Positions 1 to 5,993 of a stretch of 9,753 nt of DNA are shown piece by piece; position 1 is the stretch's first letter, and each line of letters starts with the position of its first letter. The notes beneath the pieces were generated by a model. It searched no databases and had not been told where the DNA came from. It worked only from the letters and a program-made list of their open reading frames with translations. Both the position numbers and the translations under genes were made by a program. The stretch is from Nocardioides sp. (GTDB lineage: Bacteria > Actinomycetota > Actinomycetes > Propionibacteriales > Nocardioidaceae): the NCBI GenBank assembly GCA_029264225.1, contig JARICB010000029.1, forward strand, positions 1 through 9,753, read 5' to 3'.

Positions 1-782
1 CGGCGTACGCCGGGCCGCTCGGGTCGGCGCGAGCGGGTGATCGCATCCCAGGTGTCGACGTCGACGACCTCGTCGTTACCGGGGTCGGCCGCCGGCACCA
101 CACCCGCACGGGGCGCCTGCAGGATGGCCAGCGCTCGGTCCAGGATGTCGGCGATGTCCTCGGGTGCGACGACGGCGTCGATGATGCCGCGTGCGTAGAG
201 GTTCTCGCTGGTCTGTACGTCGGCGGGGAAGTCCTTGCCGTAGAGCGCGGAGTAGACCCGCGGCCCGAGGAAGCCGACGAGGGCACCGGGCTCGGCGACC
301 GTGACATGGCCCAAGGAGCCCCACGACGCCATCACCCCGCCCGTGGTCGGGTTGCGCAGATAGACCAGGTAGGGCAGGCCAGCGCCACGGTGGGCGGCGA
401 CGACGGCAGAGATCCGCACCATCTGCACGAAGGCCGGGGTGCCCTCCTGCATCCGGGTGCCGCCGGAGACGGGCGCAGCGAGCAGCGGCAGGCCCTCTCG
501 GGTGGCGCGCTCCACGGCGGCGACCACCCGGTCGGCGCTGTCGCGGCCGATGGAACCGGCCAGGAAGCGAAACTCCCCGAGCAGGATGGCGACCCGGCGA
601 CCACGGATCCGGCCCTCGCCGGTGATCACAGCCTCGTCGGTGCCGGCCTTCTCAGTGGCGGCGGCCAACACCGCGGCGTACTCCTCGCTGATGCCCTCGC
701 GCACAGGCGCCTCGTCCCACGAGATCCAGGAGTCGGAGTCAAGGACGAGATCGATGAAATCGCTGGAGTCGAGGCGGGTCAT
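1..782 (-). CDS. accD3: Acyl-CoA carboxylase carboxyltransferase, AccD3-like beta/alpha fusion (3' end missing)
   Basis: Carboxyltransferase that moves CO2 from carboxybiotin to an acyl-CoA, giving malonyl-CoA or a homologue for fatty-acid synthesis; cytoplasmic. Seen: 260 codons read left off the window edge. Crotonase-fold beta-half signatures are SGGTRMQEG (residues 106-114), RNPTTGGVMASWGSLG (143-158), EPGALVGFLGPRV (164-176) and NLYARGIIDAVV (194-205). The N terminus has no four-Cys zinc ribbon, unlike stand-alone bacterial AccD. From memory, both the N-terminal pattern and the missing zinc ribbon resemble mycobacterial AccD3, a protein of about 495 residues, so an alpha-like half probably lies outside the window. 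The ATG at 782 gives an N terminus that lines up with AccD3. The ribosome-binding site is weak (AGGG, 12 nt away). It starts 19 bp after the peptidase stop, so it is probably the last visible gene of the operon. The family call is strong; the substrate (acetyl- or propionyl-CoA) is not decided by the sequence. Confidence 0.92.
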   Translation of the reverse strand, partial: MTRLDSSDFIDLVLDSDSWISWDEAPVREGISEEYAAVLAAATEKAGTDEAVITGEGRIRGRRVAILLGEFRFLAGSIGRDSADRVVAAVERATREGLPLLAAPVSGGTRMQEGTPAFVQMVRISAVVAAHRGAGLPYLVYLRNPTTGGVMASWGSLGHVTVAEPGALVGFLGPRVYSALYGKDFPADVQTSENLYARGIIDAVVAPEDIADILDRALAILQAPRAGVVPAADPGNDEVVDVDTWDAITRSRRPERPGVR

Positions 783-801
783 GGCGCCATGATGCCCTGC
801 G

Positions 802-2292
802 TCAGGAACCCTGGGACAGCAGCCCGACAGGGGGTGTCTTTCCACCCATGATCCAGGCATCGAAGAACGCAGTCAGTTCCAGCCCGGTCTGCTGCTCCCA
901 GAAGGCGTAGACGTCGTCGCGACTGACCGAGGCGTTGTCGTGCTCGCTCAGCCAGGCGCTGGCGATCGCGAAGAAGTCGTCGTCTCCGAGCTCAACACGC
1001 AGTTCGTTCCACATCAGTGCCGGGGGGTAGTAGACGTTGCCCTCGCCGAACTCCGCGGCGCTGAAGGCGCCGGGCGGGCCGTGCTGGTCGCGCAGTTCCT
1101 GGTCCTCGGCCCGCCAACTCCGCAGTGCGTCTTCGACGGGTTGGCCCTGGTGCTCGGAGTCCCACAGCGCTTGCATCAGCATCGTCATGCCCTCGTTGAG
1201 CCACATGTCGCTCCAGTCGGCGGGGGTGACCTGGTCGCCGTACCACTGGTGGACGAGCTCGTGCACGATCACCGGGGCCGACCGGACGTAGTCGTTGTCG
1301 CCGATCGTGACCAGCGTCTGTGTCTCCATCGCCGACTGGGAGTCGGTGGCCACGATGCCGGCCGAGCTGAACGGGTAGGGCCCCAGCCGCGCCTCGATCC
1401 AGTCGATCGCCTCGCCCCCGACCCGCATCGAATCCAGCACCTGCCCCCGACCGCGCGGATACCAGAAGTCGAGGATGACGCCGCTCTTCGAAGCACCCGT
1501 GGCGTGGGCGTAGTCGCCGATCGCGAGGGTGATCAGGTAGGAGGCGGCAGGTTCGTCGAGCTGCCATTCGGTGGTGTGTCGCCCGGCCGCCGTCTTATCG
1601 GCCACCAGCCGGCCATTGGCGACACCGGTCCACGGATCCGGAACGGTCACCGAGATGTCGTAGAGCGCCTTGTCGGCCGGTTGATCGTTGACCGGATACC
1701 AGGAGTAGGCGCCGTAGGGCTCCTGCATCGTCCACACCTCGCCCTCTTCGGTGACGGTGAAGCCGGTGGTGGAGAAGTCACTGCGGGTGGTGGGAGCCGG
1801 CTCCGGTTGCGGCGTTCCGGCGTAGGTGATGACGAGTTCGTGCTGGTCGTCCTCGATGATCGGCGCCTTGACGAGGAGGTTCTTGCCGCGATGGGCGTAG
1901 GCCGTGTCCCCGCCGTCGAGGGTGAGCGCCGAGACCTTCAGGGGTGCGGCGAGGTCGAGGGCGAATCGGCGGGCGTCGCGGGCGGCACGGAAGGTGATCG
2001 TCGCCGTGCCGGTCAGGCTGCGGGCGGTGGGCTCCCACGCCAGGTCGAGGTCGTAGAGCAGGGCGTCGACGTCAGGCCCACCGACCGCCGGGTAGACGGA
2101 GTCCTCGACGGGCTCGCTGCGTGCCAGGTCGAGGTCGGGCCGCGCCCGCTCGTGGACGCCGTCGGCACCCCTGCTCCAGGCGGCTGTCGGGGTGTCCGGG
2201 GAGGGCGACTTCGAGGCTTCCTCCGACGAGCACGACGCCAGGAGCAACCCGGCACTGACAACGGCGGCAGCGCCGGCGCGACCCCACCTCAC
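802..2292 (-). CDS. M1-family zinc metallopeptidase, secreted lipoprotein
   Basis: Probable aminopeptidase anchored to the outer face of the membrane. Seen: 496 residues with a short basic N terminus, hydrophobic stretch and lipobox LAS-C (Cys21), then a Ser/Pro-rich linker. The M1 N-terminal beta domain covers about residues 65-260. The zinc site is HELVH (344-348) followed after 18 residues by Glu367, the gluzincin pattern HExxH-X18-E. Tyr421/Tyr422 in the YYPPALMWNELR segment is the likely catalytic tyrosine. The substrate-recognition GAMEN motif appears as SAMET (320-324), which I recall as common in actinobacterial M1 proteins. At 496 residues it is short for M1 and lacks the large C-terminal helical domain. 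The GTG start overlaps the sigma-factor stop in GTGA and has a GAGG ribosome-binding site 6 nt upstream. Its natural substrate is unknown. The family call is firm; secretion is inferred from the lipobox. Confidence 0.93.
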   Translation of the reverse strand: MRWGRAGAAAVVSAGLLLASCSSEEASKSPSPDTPTAAWSRGADGVHERARPDLDLARSEPVEDSVYPAVGGPDVDALLYDLDLAWEPTARSLTGTATITFRAARDARRFALDLAAPLKVSALTLDGGDTAYAHRGKNLLVKAPIIEDDQHELVITYAGTPQPEPAPTTRSDFSTTGFTVTEEGEVWTMQEPYGAYSWYPVNDQPADKALYDISVTVPDPWTGVANGRLVADKTAAGRHTTEWQLDEPAASYLITLAIGDYAHATGASKSGVILDFWYPRGRGQVLDSMRVGGEAIDWIEARLGPYPFSSAGIVATDSQSAMETQTLVTIGDNDYVRSAPVIVHELVHQWYGDQVTPADWSDMWLNEGMTMLMQALWDSEHQGQPVEDALRSWRAEDQELRDQHGPPGAFSAAEFGEGNVYYPPALMWNELRVELGDDDFFAIASAWLSEHDNASVSRDDVYAFWEQQTGLELTAFFDAWIMGGKTPPVGLLSQGS

Positions 2293-2837
2293 GTGTCGCC
2301 TCGCAGGAGCGGCCGGGCGAGCTTGCGGCCGTGGTGGATCTGCGCCTTGACGGTGCCGAGCGGTACGTCGATCAGCTGGGCGATGTCTTCATAGGTCATC
2401 CCGTAGACGTCGCGCAGCAGCAGCGGCTCGACGTATTGCGGGTGACTCTTCTCGATCGCCTCCATCGCCTCGAGCAGGTCGAGCCGGGTGCCGGCGATGA
2501 TCGAAGTGGTGCGCGGGTCCGGCCGGTCGTGCTGACCGTTCTCGAAGTCGGTAGGGACCGCCTGGTTCTTCATCTTGCGATACGTCGAGCGGGCGCTGTT
2601 GAGTGCGACCACGTGCATCCAGGTGGTGAAGCGGCCGTGACCGTTCCAGGTGCCGATCTTGGTAGCGATGTTGAGCAGTGCCTCCTGGCACGCGTCCTCG
2701 GCGTCGCCGGAGTAGGGCAGGACTCCGCGGCACACGTTGAGGGCGCGCGGCCGCACGGCTGCCAGCAGGCTGTCCAGGGCAGCTCGATCCCCGTCGCGGG
2801 CAGCCCGCGCGAGGTCATCGATGTCGTCAGGAGTCAC
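2289..2837 (-). CDS. ECF-like sigma-70 family RNA polymerase sigma factor
   Basis: Directs RNA polymerase to a set of promoters; cytoplasmic. Seen: 182 residues. Region 2 covers about residues 10-90 and includes DAEDACQEALLNIATK (45-60) and the promoter-melting segment RFTTWMHVVALNSARSTYRK (69-88). Region 4 covers about 118-178, with helix-turn-helix YGMTYEDIAQLIDVPLGTVK (145-164). There is no region 1.1 or 3, as in ECF factors. The frame stays open to an ATG at 2936, but that start would overlap the upstream gene by 61 bp and add an Arg/Pro-rich tail. I chose the GTG at 2837, which has a TATGTT box exactly 6 nt upstream and gives a normal ECF N terminus. The gene overlaps the peptidase gene by 4 nt (GTGA). 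No anti-sigma gene is adjacent; the following gene is a lipoprotein peptidase. The target regulon cannot be told from here. Confidence 0.88.
   Translation of the reverse strand: MTPDDIDDLARAARDGDRAALDSLLAAVRPRALNVCRGVLPYSGDAEDACQEALLNIATKIGTWNGHGRFTTWMHVVALNSARSTYRKMKNQAVPTDFENGQHDRPDPRTTSIIAGTRLDLLEAMEAIEKSHPQYVEPLLLRDVYGMTYEDIAQLIDVPLGTVKAQIHHGRKLARPLLRGDT
2299..2302 (-). promoter_or_regulatory. Ribosome-binding site for the M1 peptidase
   Basis: GAGG on the minus strand lies 6 nt before the GTG start at 2292, inside the last codons of the sigma factor. It supports the GTG start and the GTGA overlap, and so translational coupling between the two genes. Confidence 0.6.
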
Positions 2838-2843
2838 GCTCGC

Positions 2844-2849
2844 AACATA
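2844..2849 (-). promoter_or_regulatory. -10 box TATGTT, leaderless-type promoter of the sigma factor
   Basis: TATGTT (TANNNT) on the minus strand is followed by GCGAGC and then the GTG start, so transcription would begin at or next to the first base of the start codon. The same eight bases, TATGTTGC, sit at the same distance before the leader ORF at 4482. I see no convincing -35 box. There is no clear ribosome-binding site, which fits a leaderless message. Confidence 0.5.
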
Positions 2850-2875
2850 GTCGAGCCGTCGCCGTCCGACACTTC

Positions 2876-4417
2876 TCACAGCGAGGCGAGGAGGTCGCGC
2901 AGGGGGACTCGGTGCTGCGCCAGGTCGAAGGTCCATGGCGACTGGAAGGCGGCGTAGTCGAACCCGCGGGCGGGCTGCGGCAGGTCTGGGGCGCTCCAGA
3001 AATAGTGGAGATCGCTACCGCGCGCCGCGGTGATCAGCTCTTCGTTGCGGGCGTCGTACGCCGCCTGGTTGAGCACGACCACGGGTGGACCGTGCGCCGC
3101 GAAGATCAGGTTGAACAGTCCCGTGCCGCCGAAGCCGGCGACCACTTCCGCGTCTGCGAAGAGCCGTGCCTGTTCCGCCAGCGAGCGTCGAGCCGGCTCG
3201 ACCACCTCGAAGCCGGCGTCGGTGAACTCGGCCTCGACGTCGGGCCAGTTGTGGCACAGCCGGTGCCCGGAGTGTCGGGTGACGAAGATCCGGGTGCCGG
3301 TGGTCGGGTCGGGGGCCTCCCGCAGCAGCCCGTGGAGCATCCGATCCCACACCTCGACGATGCGCGGGTCGATGGAGAACGGTTCCTTGTTGTGCAGCTG
3401 CGGCGTTGCGGCGTACAGCCTCTCGACCTGGGCGGGGCCCTCGAGCCAGACGATGTCGGCGGGATCGACCCCGTAGGCCTGGAGAATCGCTGTGTCCGGG
3501 CGCATCACGTCCCGGCCGCGGTCGCGCTTGTGGCGGCGCAGCGCCAGTCTCACGTCCGGGTCGTGCCTACGGGCGACCTCCCAACCCCAGAGCTTGGCGA
3601 TGCCCTCGGTCAGCAGGTGCCCGTAGTGGCCGGAGTTCTTGTACTCGAAGAGGTAGTAGCTGCCCGGGAGCCGGTCGGCGCTCAAGGGCTCGTTGCGAAA
3701 CCGAGCGAACCGGGTGGTGATGCCGCGCAGTTGCGAGTTGTCGAGCGGTTGGTGCTCGAACCACTTGAACGTCTCCGGCAACAGCGTCGTCTCCGCCGAC
3801 ACGACCATGCCCTCATGCAGTGTCAGGTCACCGGTGTAGCGGCGGACCTCGCCGGCCGGCACCGCGACCGTCTCCAACGGCGTGTCGCGATGCTCGCCGT
3901 AGGAGTGCACCGAACGCCGCGGGGTGAACTCGTGGCCGTCGCGGTGCTCGAGTACCTCCACGTCCGTGGCGGTGCGAGCACCGATGAGCGCTGCTTCGGC
4001 CTCGGCGAGTCTGAAGAAGCTCCGTCCGGCCTTGGTGACGATGACGAGCCGGCCGTCGCGTCGCACCCCGCCGATCGCCCGGCGCAGCTCGCGCCGCACC
4101 CGGCGTCGCCTCGGCAGGTGCACGGTAGGCCGGCCCTCCGCGAGGGCTCGCCAGGCGGTCTCGATCGCGGCGGCGACCTGCTCGTCGGGTGCCGCGACGA
4201 CGTAGTCCCCACCCTCGACCAGGTGCCAGTAGATGCGACGGGCCAGTCTCATCGCCGCTGTGGGCTCGAGCGAGAGCGCATCGACCAGGGTCGCAGGAGC
4301 CGGTGACGAGTCGAGCAGGGCGACTCCGGCGAAGTCGCGGATCACCACCGCCGGCTGGGTCGCCGACCTCAGCAGGCGTGCCACCGGGTCGCGTCGCCAC
4401 CTCTGCAGCACTCTCAC
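2876..4417 (-). CDS. Glycosyltransferase family 61-like protein
   Basis: Likely transfers a sugar to a glycan acceptor; no signal peptide or membrane segment is visible, so probably cytoplasmic. Seen: 513 residues. An N-terminal part of about 200 residues is not recognisable. A GT61-type core (DUF563/EOGT fold) follows, with YYLFEYKNSGHYGHLLTEGI (254-273), the strand RIFVTRHSGHR (376-386), the stretch LAEQARLFADAEVVAGFGG (413-431) and the Gly-rich GTGLFNLIFA (431-440). These match the order of motifs in the family. Three starts are possible: TTG 4432, GTG 4417 and GTG 4411. I chose GTG 4417 because it overlaps the stop of a small upstream ORF as GTGA; it has no good ribosome-binding site of its own. 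The next gene down starts 38 bp after its stop. GT61 proteins usually sit in capsule or exopolysaccharide clusters, but here it is alone with a sigma factor, so its acceptor is unknown. Family confidence is good; activity is inferred. Confidence 0.82.
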   Translation of the reverse strand: MRVLQRWRRDPVARLLRSATQPAVVIRDFAGVALLDSSPAPATLVDALSLEPTAAMRLARRIYWHLVEGGDYVVAAPDEQVAAAIETAWRALAEGRPTVHLPRRRRVRRELRRAIGGVRRDGRLVIVTKAGRSFFRLAEAEAALIGARTATDVEVLEHRDGHEFTPRRSVHSYGEHRDTPLETVAVPAGEVRRYTGDLTLHEGMVVSAETTLLPETFKWFEHQPLDNSQLRGITTRFARFRNEPLSADRLPGSYYLFEYKNSGHYGHLLTEGIAKLWGWEVARRHDPDVRLALRRHKRDRGRDVMRPDTAILQAYGVDPADIVWLEGPAQVERLYAATPQLHNKEPFSIDPRIVEVWDRMLHGLLREAPDPTTGTRIFVTRHSGHRLCHNWPDVEAEFTDAGFEVVEPARRSLAEQARLFADAEVVAGFGGTGLFNLIFAAHGPPVVVLNQAAYDARNEELITAARGSDLHYFWSAPDLPQPARGFDYAAFQSPWTFDLAQHRVPLRDLLASL

Positions 4418-4482
4418 CAACGTGCCGTCCAACGGCTGGCCGCGCCTCGCCGGGTAGGTGGCGAGTCGCTGCAGAAGGACAT
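4414..4482 (-). CDS. Possible 22-residue leader ORF upstream of the glycosyltransferase
   Basis: A 22-codon ORF from ATG 4482 to TGA 4414. It is preceded at exactly 6 nt by TATGTT, the spacing of a leaderless transcript. Its TGA overlaps the glycosyltransferase GTG start at 4417 by 4 nt (GTGA). The peptide begins MSFCSDSPPTRRG and ends in a basic, Trp-containing tail; it has one Cys and no membrane segment. I infer that it loads ribosomes on a gene that lacks a ribosome-binding site, either as a leader peptide or simply as a coupling device. It is too short for codon statistics. The alternative is that the promoter lies elsewhere and the ORF is chance. Confidence 0.4.
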   Translation of the reverse strand: MSFCSDSPPTRRGAASRWTARW

Positions 4483-4488
4483 GCCTGC

Positions 4489-4494
4489 AACATA
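4489..4494 (-). promoter_or_regulatory. -10 box TATGTT for the glycosyltransferase operon
   Basis: TATGTT on the minus strand, then GCAGGC, then ATG at 4482. This is the TANNNT-N6-start arrangement seen before other genes in the window. No convincing -35 is visible; CTGACA occurs upstream but only 9 nt away, too close for a normal spacer. Confidence 0.45.
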
Positions 4495-4496
4495 AT
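4491..4496 (+). promoter_or_regulatory. -10-like box CATAAT for the Ser/Thr kinase
   Basis: CATAAT, then GCAGGG, then the GTG start at 4503. It differs from TATAAT at the first base only and sits at the leaderless 6-nt distance. It overlaps the opposing TATGTT box by four bases, so the two promoters cannot both be occupied at once. Confidence 0.4.
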
Positions 4497-4502
4497 GCAG
4501 GG

Positions 4503-5993
4503 GTGTCAGCCCCCTCTCGACTCGGTCGCTACCCCGTGCGGCGGCGCATCGGCGCGGGCGCGTTCGCCACCGTGTGGCTGGCCTACGACGAACAGCTCGA
4601 CTCGCCAGTGGCGATCAAGGTGCTGGCCGACAACTTCACCGAGGACCACCACGTTCGTCAGCGGTTCATCGAGGAGGGCCGCTTCCTGCGCAAGGTTGAG
4701 TCGCCGCACGTGGTTGCGGTCTACGACGCCGGCGAGCTCGCCGACGCTCGCCCCTTCCTGGTGATGTCCTACGCCGACCAGGGCACGCTCGAGGACCGGC
4801 TCGAACTCGCGCCACTGACGCCCCCGCAGGCCCTCCACGTGCTCACCGAGACCGGTGCCGGCCTGCACGCACTGCACCAGCGCGGCGTCCTGCACCGAGA
4901 CGTGAAGCCGGCCAACGTGCTCTTCCGCACCATCGAGATCGACGGTTCGCCGCAGGTCAGCGCCATGCTCGGTGATCTGGGGCTCGGCAAGGCGATCGAG
5001 ACGGCGTCCGGCTTGACGATGATCGGCGGTACGCCGTCCTATGTCGCGCCCGAGCAGGCGCAGGGAGAGCCGCTGGACGCGCGCGCCGACCAGTTCTCGC
5101 TGGCTGCACTTGCCTACCTGCTGCTGGCAGGGCGGGTGCCCTACAACCACTCCTCACTTACCGCGGCGGCCGATCACTGCTGCCCGGCCCCGATGGGCAA
5201 CGCGGTACCACCCGCGGCGGAGGCGGTCATCGCCAAGGGGCTGGCCAAGGAACGCGACGACCGCTACGACGACGTGGCGGCGTTCGTCGGGGCCCTCACC
5301 TCCGCGCTGCCCGAGGTGGTCGCGGAACCGCTGCCGTGGCTGCGGGCGGAATCCGTCGCGCCATCGCTCGCCTCCGACGTCGGACGGCACGAGACTGCCC
5401 AGCCCGACCCCGGACCCGACCCCACCCCGCCCAGTCGACCCGGTCGACCCCGTCGACGCCGGGCGGCCTGGCTGGCCGCGGGGCTGGCCGCCCTCGCGGT
5501 GGGCGTGGCGCTCGGCTACCTCACCCGGCCACTGCTCGTGACCGAGCGCACCATCAAGGACTCGTCGCAGACCATCGCGGTGACGGTGCCGAAGGACTGG
5601 ACCCGAGCGGTCGACACCGAGCAGTGGGTCCCACCGGACGGCGAAGCCGAGCAGCCGGCACTCTCGGCCGGGACGTCGGTGCTGTGGAACGGCAACGACC
5701 AACCGGGCGAGGGAGTGTTCGTCGCCGTACTCCCAGGCGAATCGCTGCCGACGAGCGTGCCGCAACACCCCGAGTGTGATCCGCCCAAACCCGCCGTCAA
5801 CGATCGTCGCGACGGCGACGACTACGTGACGGTGGAATTCACCGGCTGCGACCACGGCGGCATCACCCTCGAGCGGGTCATCCTGGTGACCGCCAACCGG
5901 CTGCTTTGGGTGCAGGTGCGCGCCGCCGACAGTGGCACCGCCAACCGGGTGCTCAACTCGGTCGAGGTCTCCGGGACGTTGAAGAGTCGGTAA
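4503..5993 (+). CDS. Membrane Ser/Thr protein kinase with extracytoplasmic sensor-like domain
   Basis: Transmembrane kinase of the PknB type: phosphorylates proteins in the cytoplasm, probably in response to an outside signal. Seen: 496 residues. Kinase domain about 8-268: glycine loop GAGAFATVW (17-25), VAIK (Lys39), catalytic HRDVKPAN (131-138), metal site DLG (158-160) where most kinases have DFG, activation segment with GTPSYVAPEQ (176-185), and ADQFSLAALAYLLLAG (195-210). A Pro/Arg-rich juxtamembrane segment (301-320) precedes one membrane helix (about 321-340). The outer domain (350-496) opens with IAVTVPKDW, has two Cys (425, 449; possible disulfide) and resembles small Mog1/PsbP-type lipoprotein domains; no PASTA repeats are present. 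The frame is open back to GTG 4458, but GTG 4503 has a -10-like box 6 nt upstream and starts just before the glycine loop. It is divergent from the glycosyltransferase operon, and its TAA abuts the stop of the convergent gene. Confidence 0.93.
   Translation: MSAPSRLGRYPVRRRIGAGAFATVWLAYDEQLDSPVAIKVLADNFTEDHHVRQRFIEEGRFLRKVESPHVVAVYDAGELADARPFLVMSYADQGTLEDRLELAPLTPPQALHVLTETGAGLHALHQRGVLHRDVKPANVLFRTIEIDGSPQVSAMLGDLGLGKAIETASGLTMIGGTPSYVAPEQAQGEPLDARADQFSLAALAYLLLAGRVPYNHSSLTAAADHCCPAPMGNAVPPAAEAVIAKGLAKERDDRYDDVAAFVGALTSALPEVVAEPLPWLRAESVAPSLASDVGRHETAQPDPGPDPTPPSRPGRPRRRRAAWLAAGLAALAVGVALGYLTRPLLVTERTIKDSSQTIAVTVPKDWTRAVDTEQWVPPDGEAEQPALSAGTSVLWNGNDQPGEGVFVAVLPGESLPTSVPQHPECDPPKPAVNDRRDGDDYVTVEFTGCDHGGITLERVILVTANRLLWVQVRAADSGTANRVLNSVEVSGTLKSR
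5434..5460 (+). repeat. Three tandem 9-bp units GTCGACCSS in the kinase juxtamembrane region
   Basis: GTCGACCCG, GTCGACCCC and GTCGACGCC follow each other without gaps. In the kinase frame this region encodes the Arg/Pro-rich stretch SRPGRPRRRR just before the membrane helix. Units of 9 bp keep the frame, so copy-number changes would lengthen or shorten a basic linker without a frameshift. Confidence 0.6.

Larger units (their letters stand above)
4484..4501. promoter_or_regulatory. Dyad CCTGCA-N6-TGCAGG between divergent starts, candidate operator
   Basis: A perfect 6-bp inverted repeat with a 6-bp spacer. Its centre (4492.5) is equidistant, 10.5 bases, from the first base of the minus-strand ATG (4482) and of the kinase GTG (4503). 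It covers both overlapping -10 boxes. A dimeric regulator bound here would block both promoters. The symmetry could also arise because two similar leaderless promoters face each other. Confidence 0.45.

Noticed and set aside
1610..1645. Loss of the GAMEN motif as a sign that the M1 peptidase is dead
   Set aside because: The corresponding motif is found at residues 320-324 as SAMET, and the full zinc site and catalytic Tyr are intact; this variant is familiar from actinobacterial M1 proteins.
940..2394. A 484-codon plus-strand open frame antisense to the M1 peptidase
   Set aside because: The minus strand carries clear M1 motifs, a lipobox and tight operon junctions. The plus frame has no recognisable motif and is the expected shadow in very GC-rich DNA.
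2838..2936. ATG 2936 as start of the sigma factor
   Set aside because: It would overlap the upstream gene by 61 bp and add an Arg/Pro-rich tail not expected in ECF sigma factors.
2912..4306. A 464-codon plus-strand open frame antisense to the glycosyltransferase gene
   Set aside because: Composition is Arg/Gly/Val-rich without motifs; the minus-strand protein matches a known family over its C-terminal half.
4458..4502. Upstream GTG start for the kinase, adding 15 residues
   Set aside because: It would cover the dyad and both -10 boxes and add a sequence with no kinase-like features; GTG 4503 sits at the leaderless distance from a -10-like box.
4504..4509. CTGACA (minus strand) as a -35 box for the glycosyltransferase operon
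   Set aside because: It is only 9 nt from the TATGTT box, too short for a normal 16-19 nt spacer.
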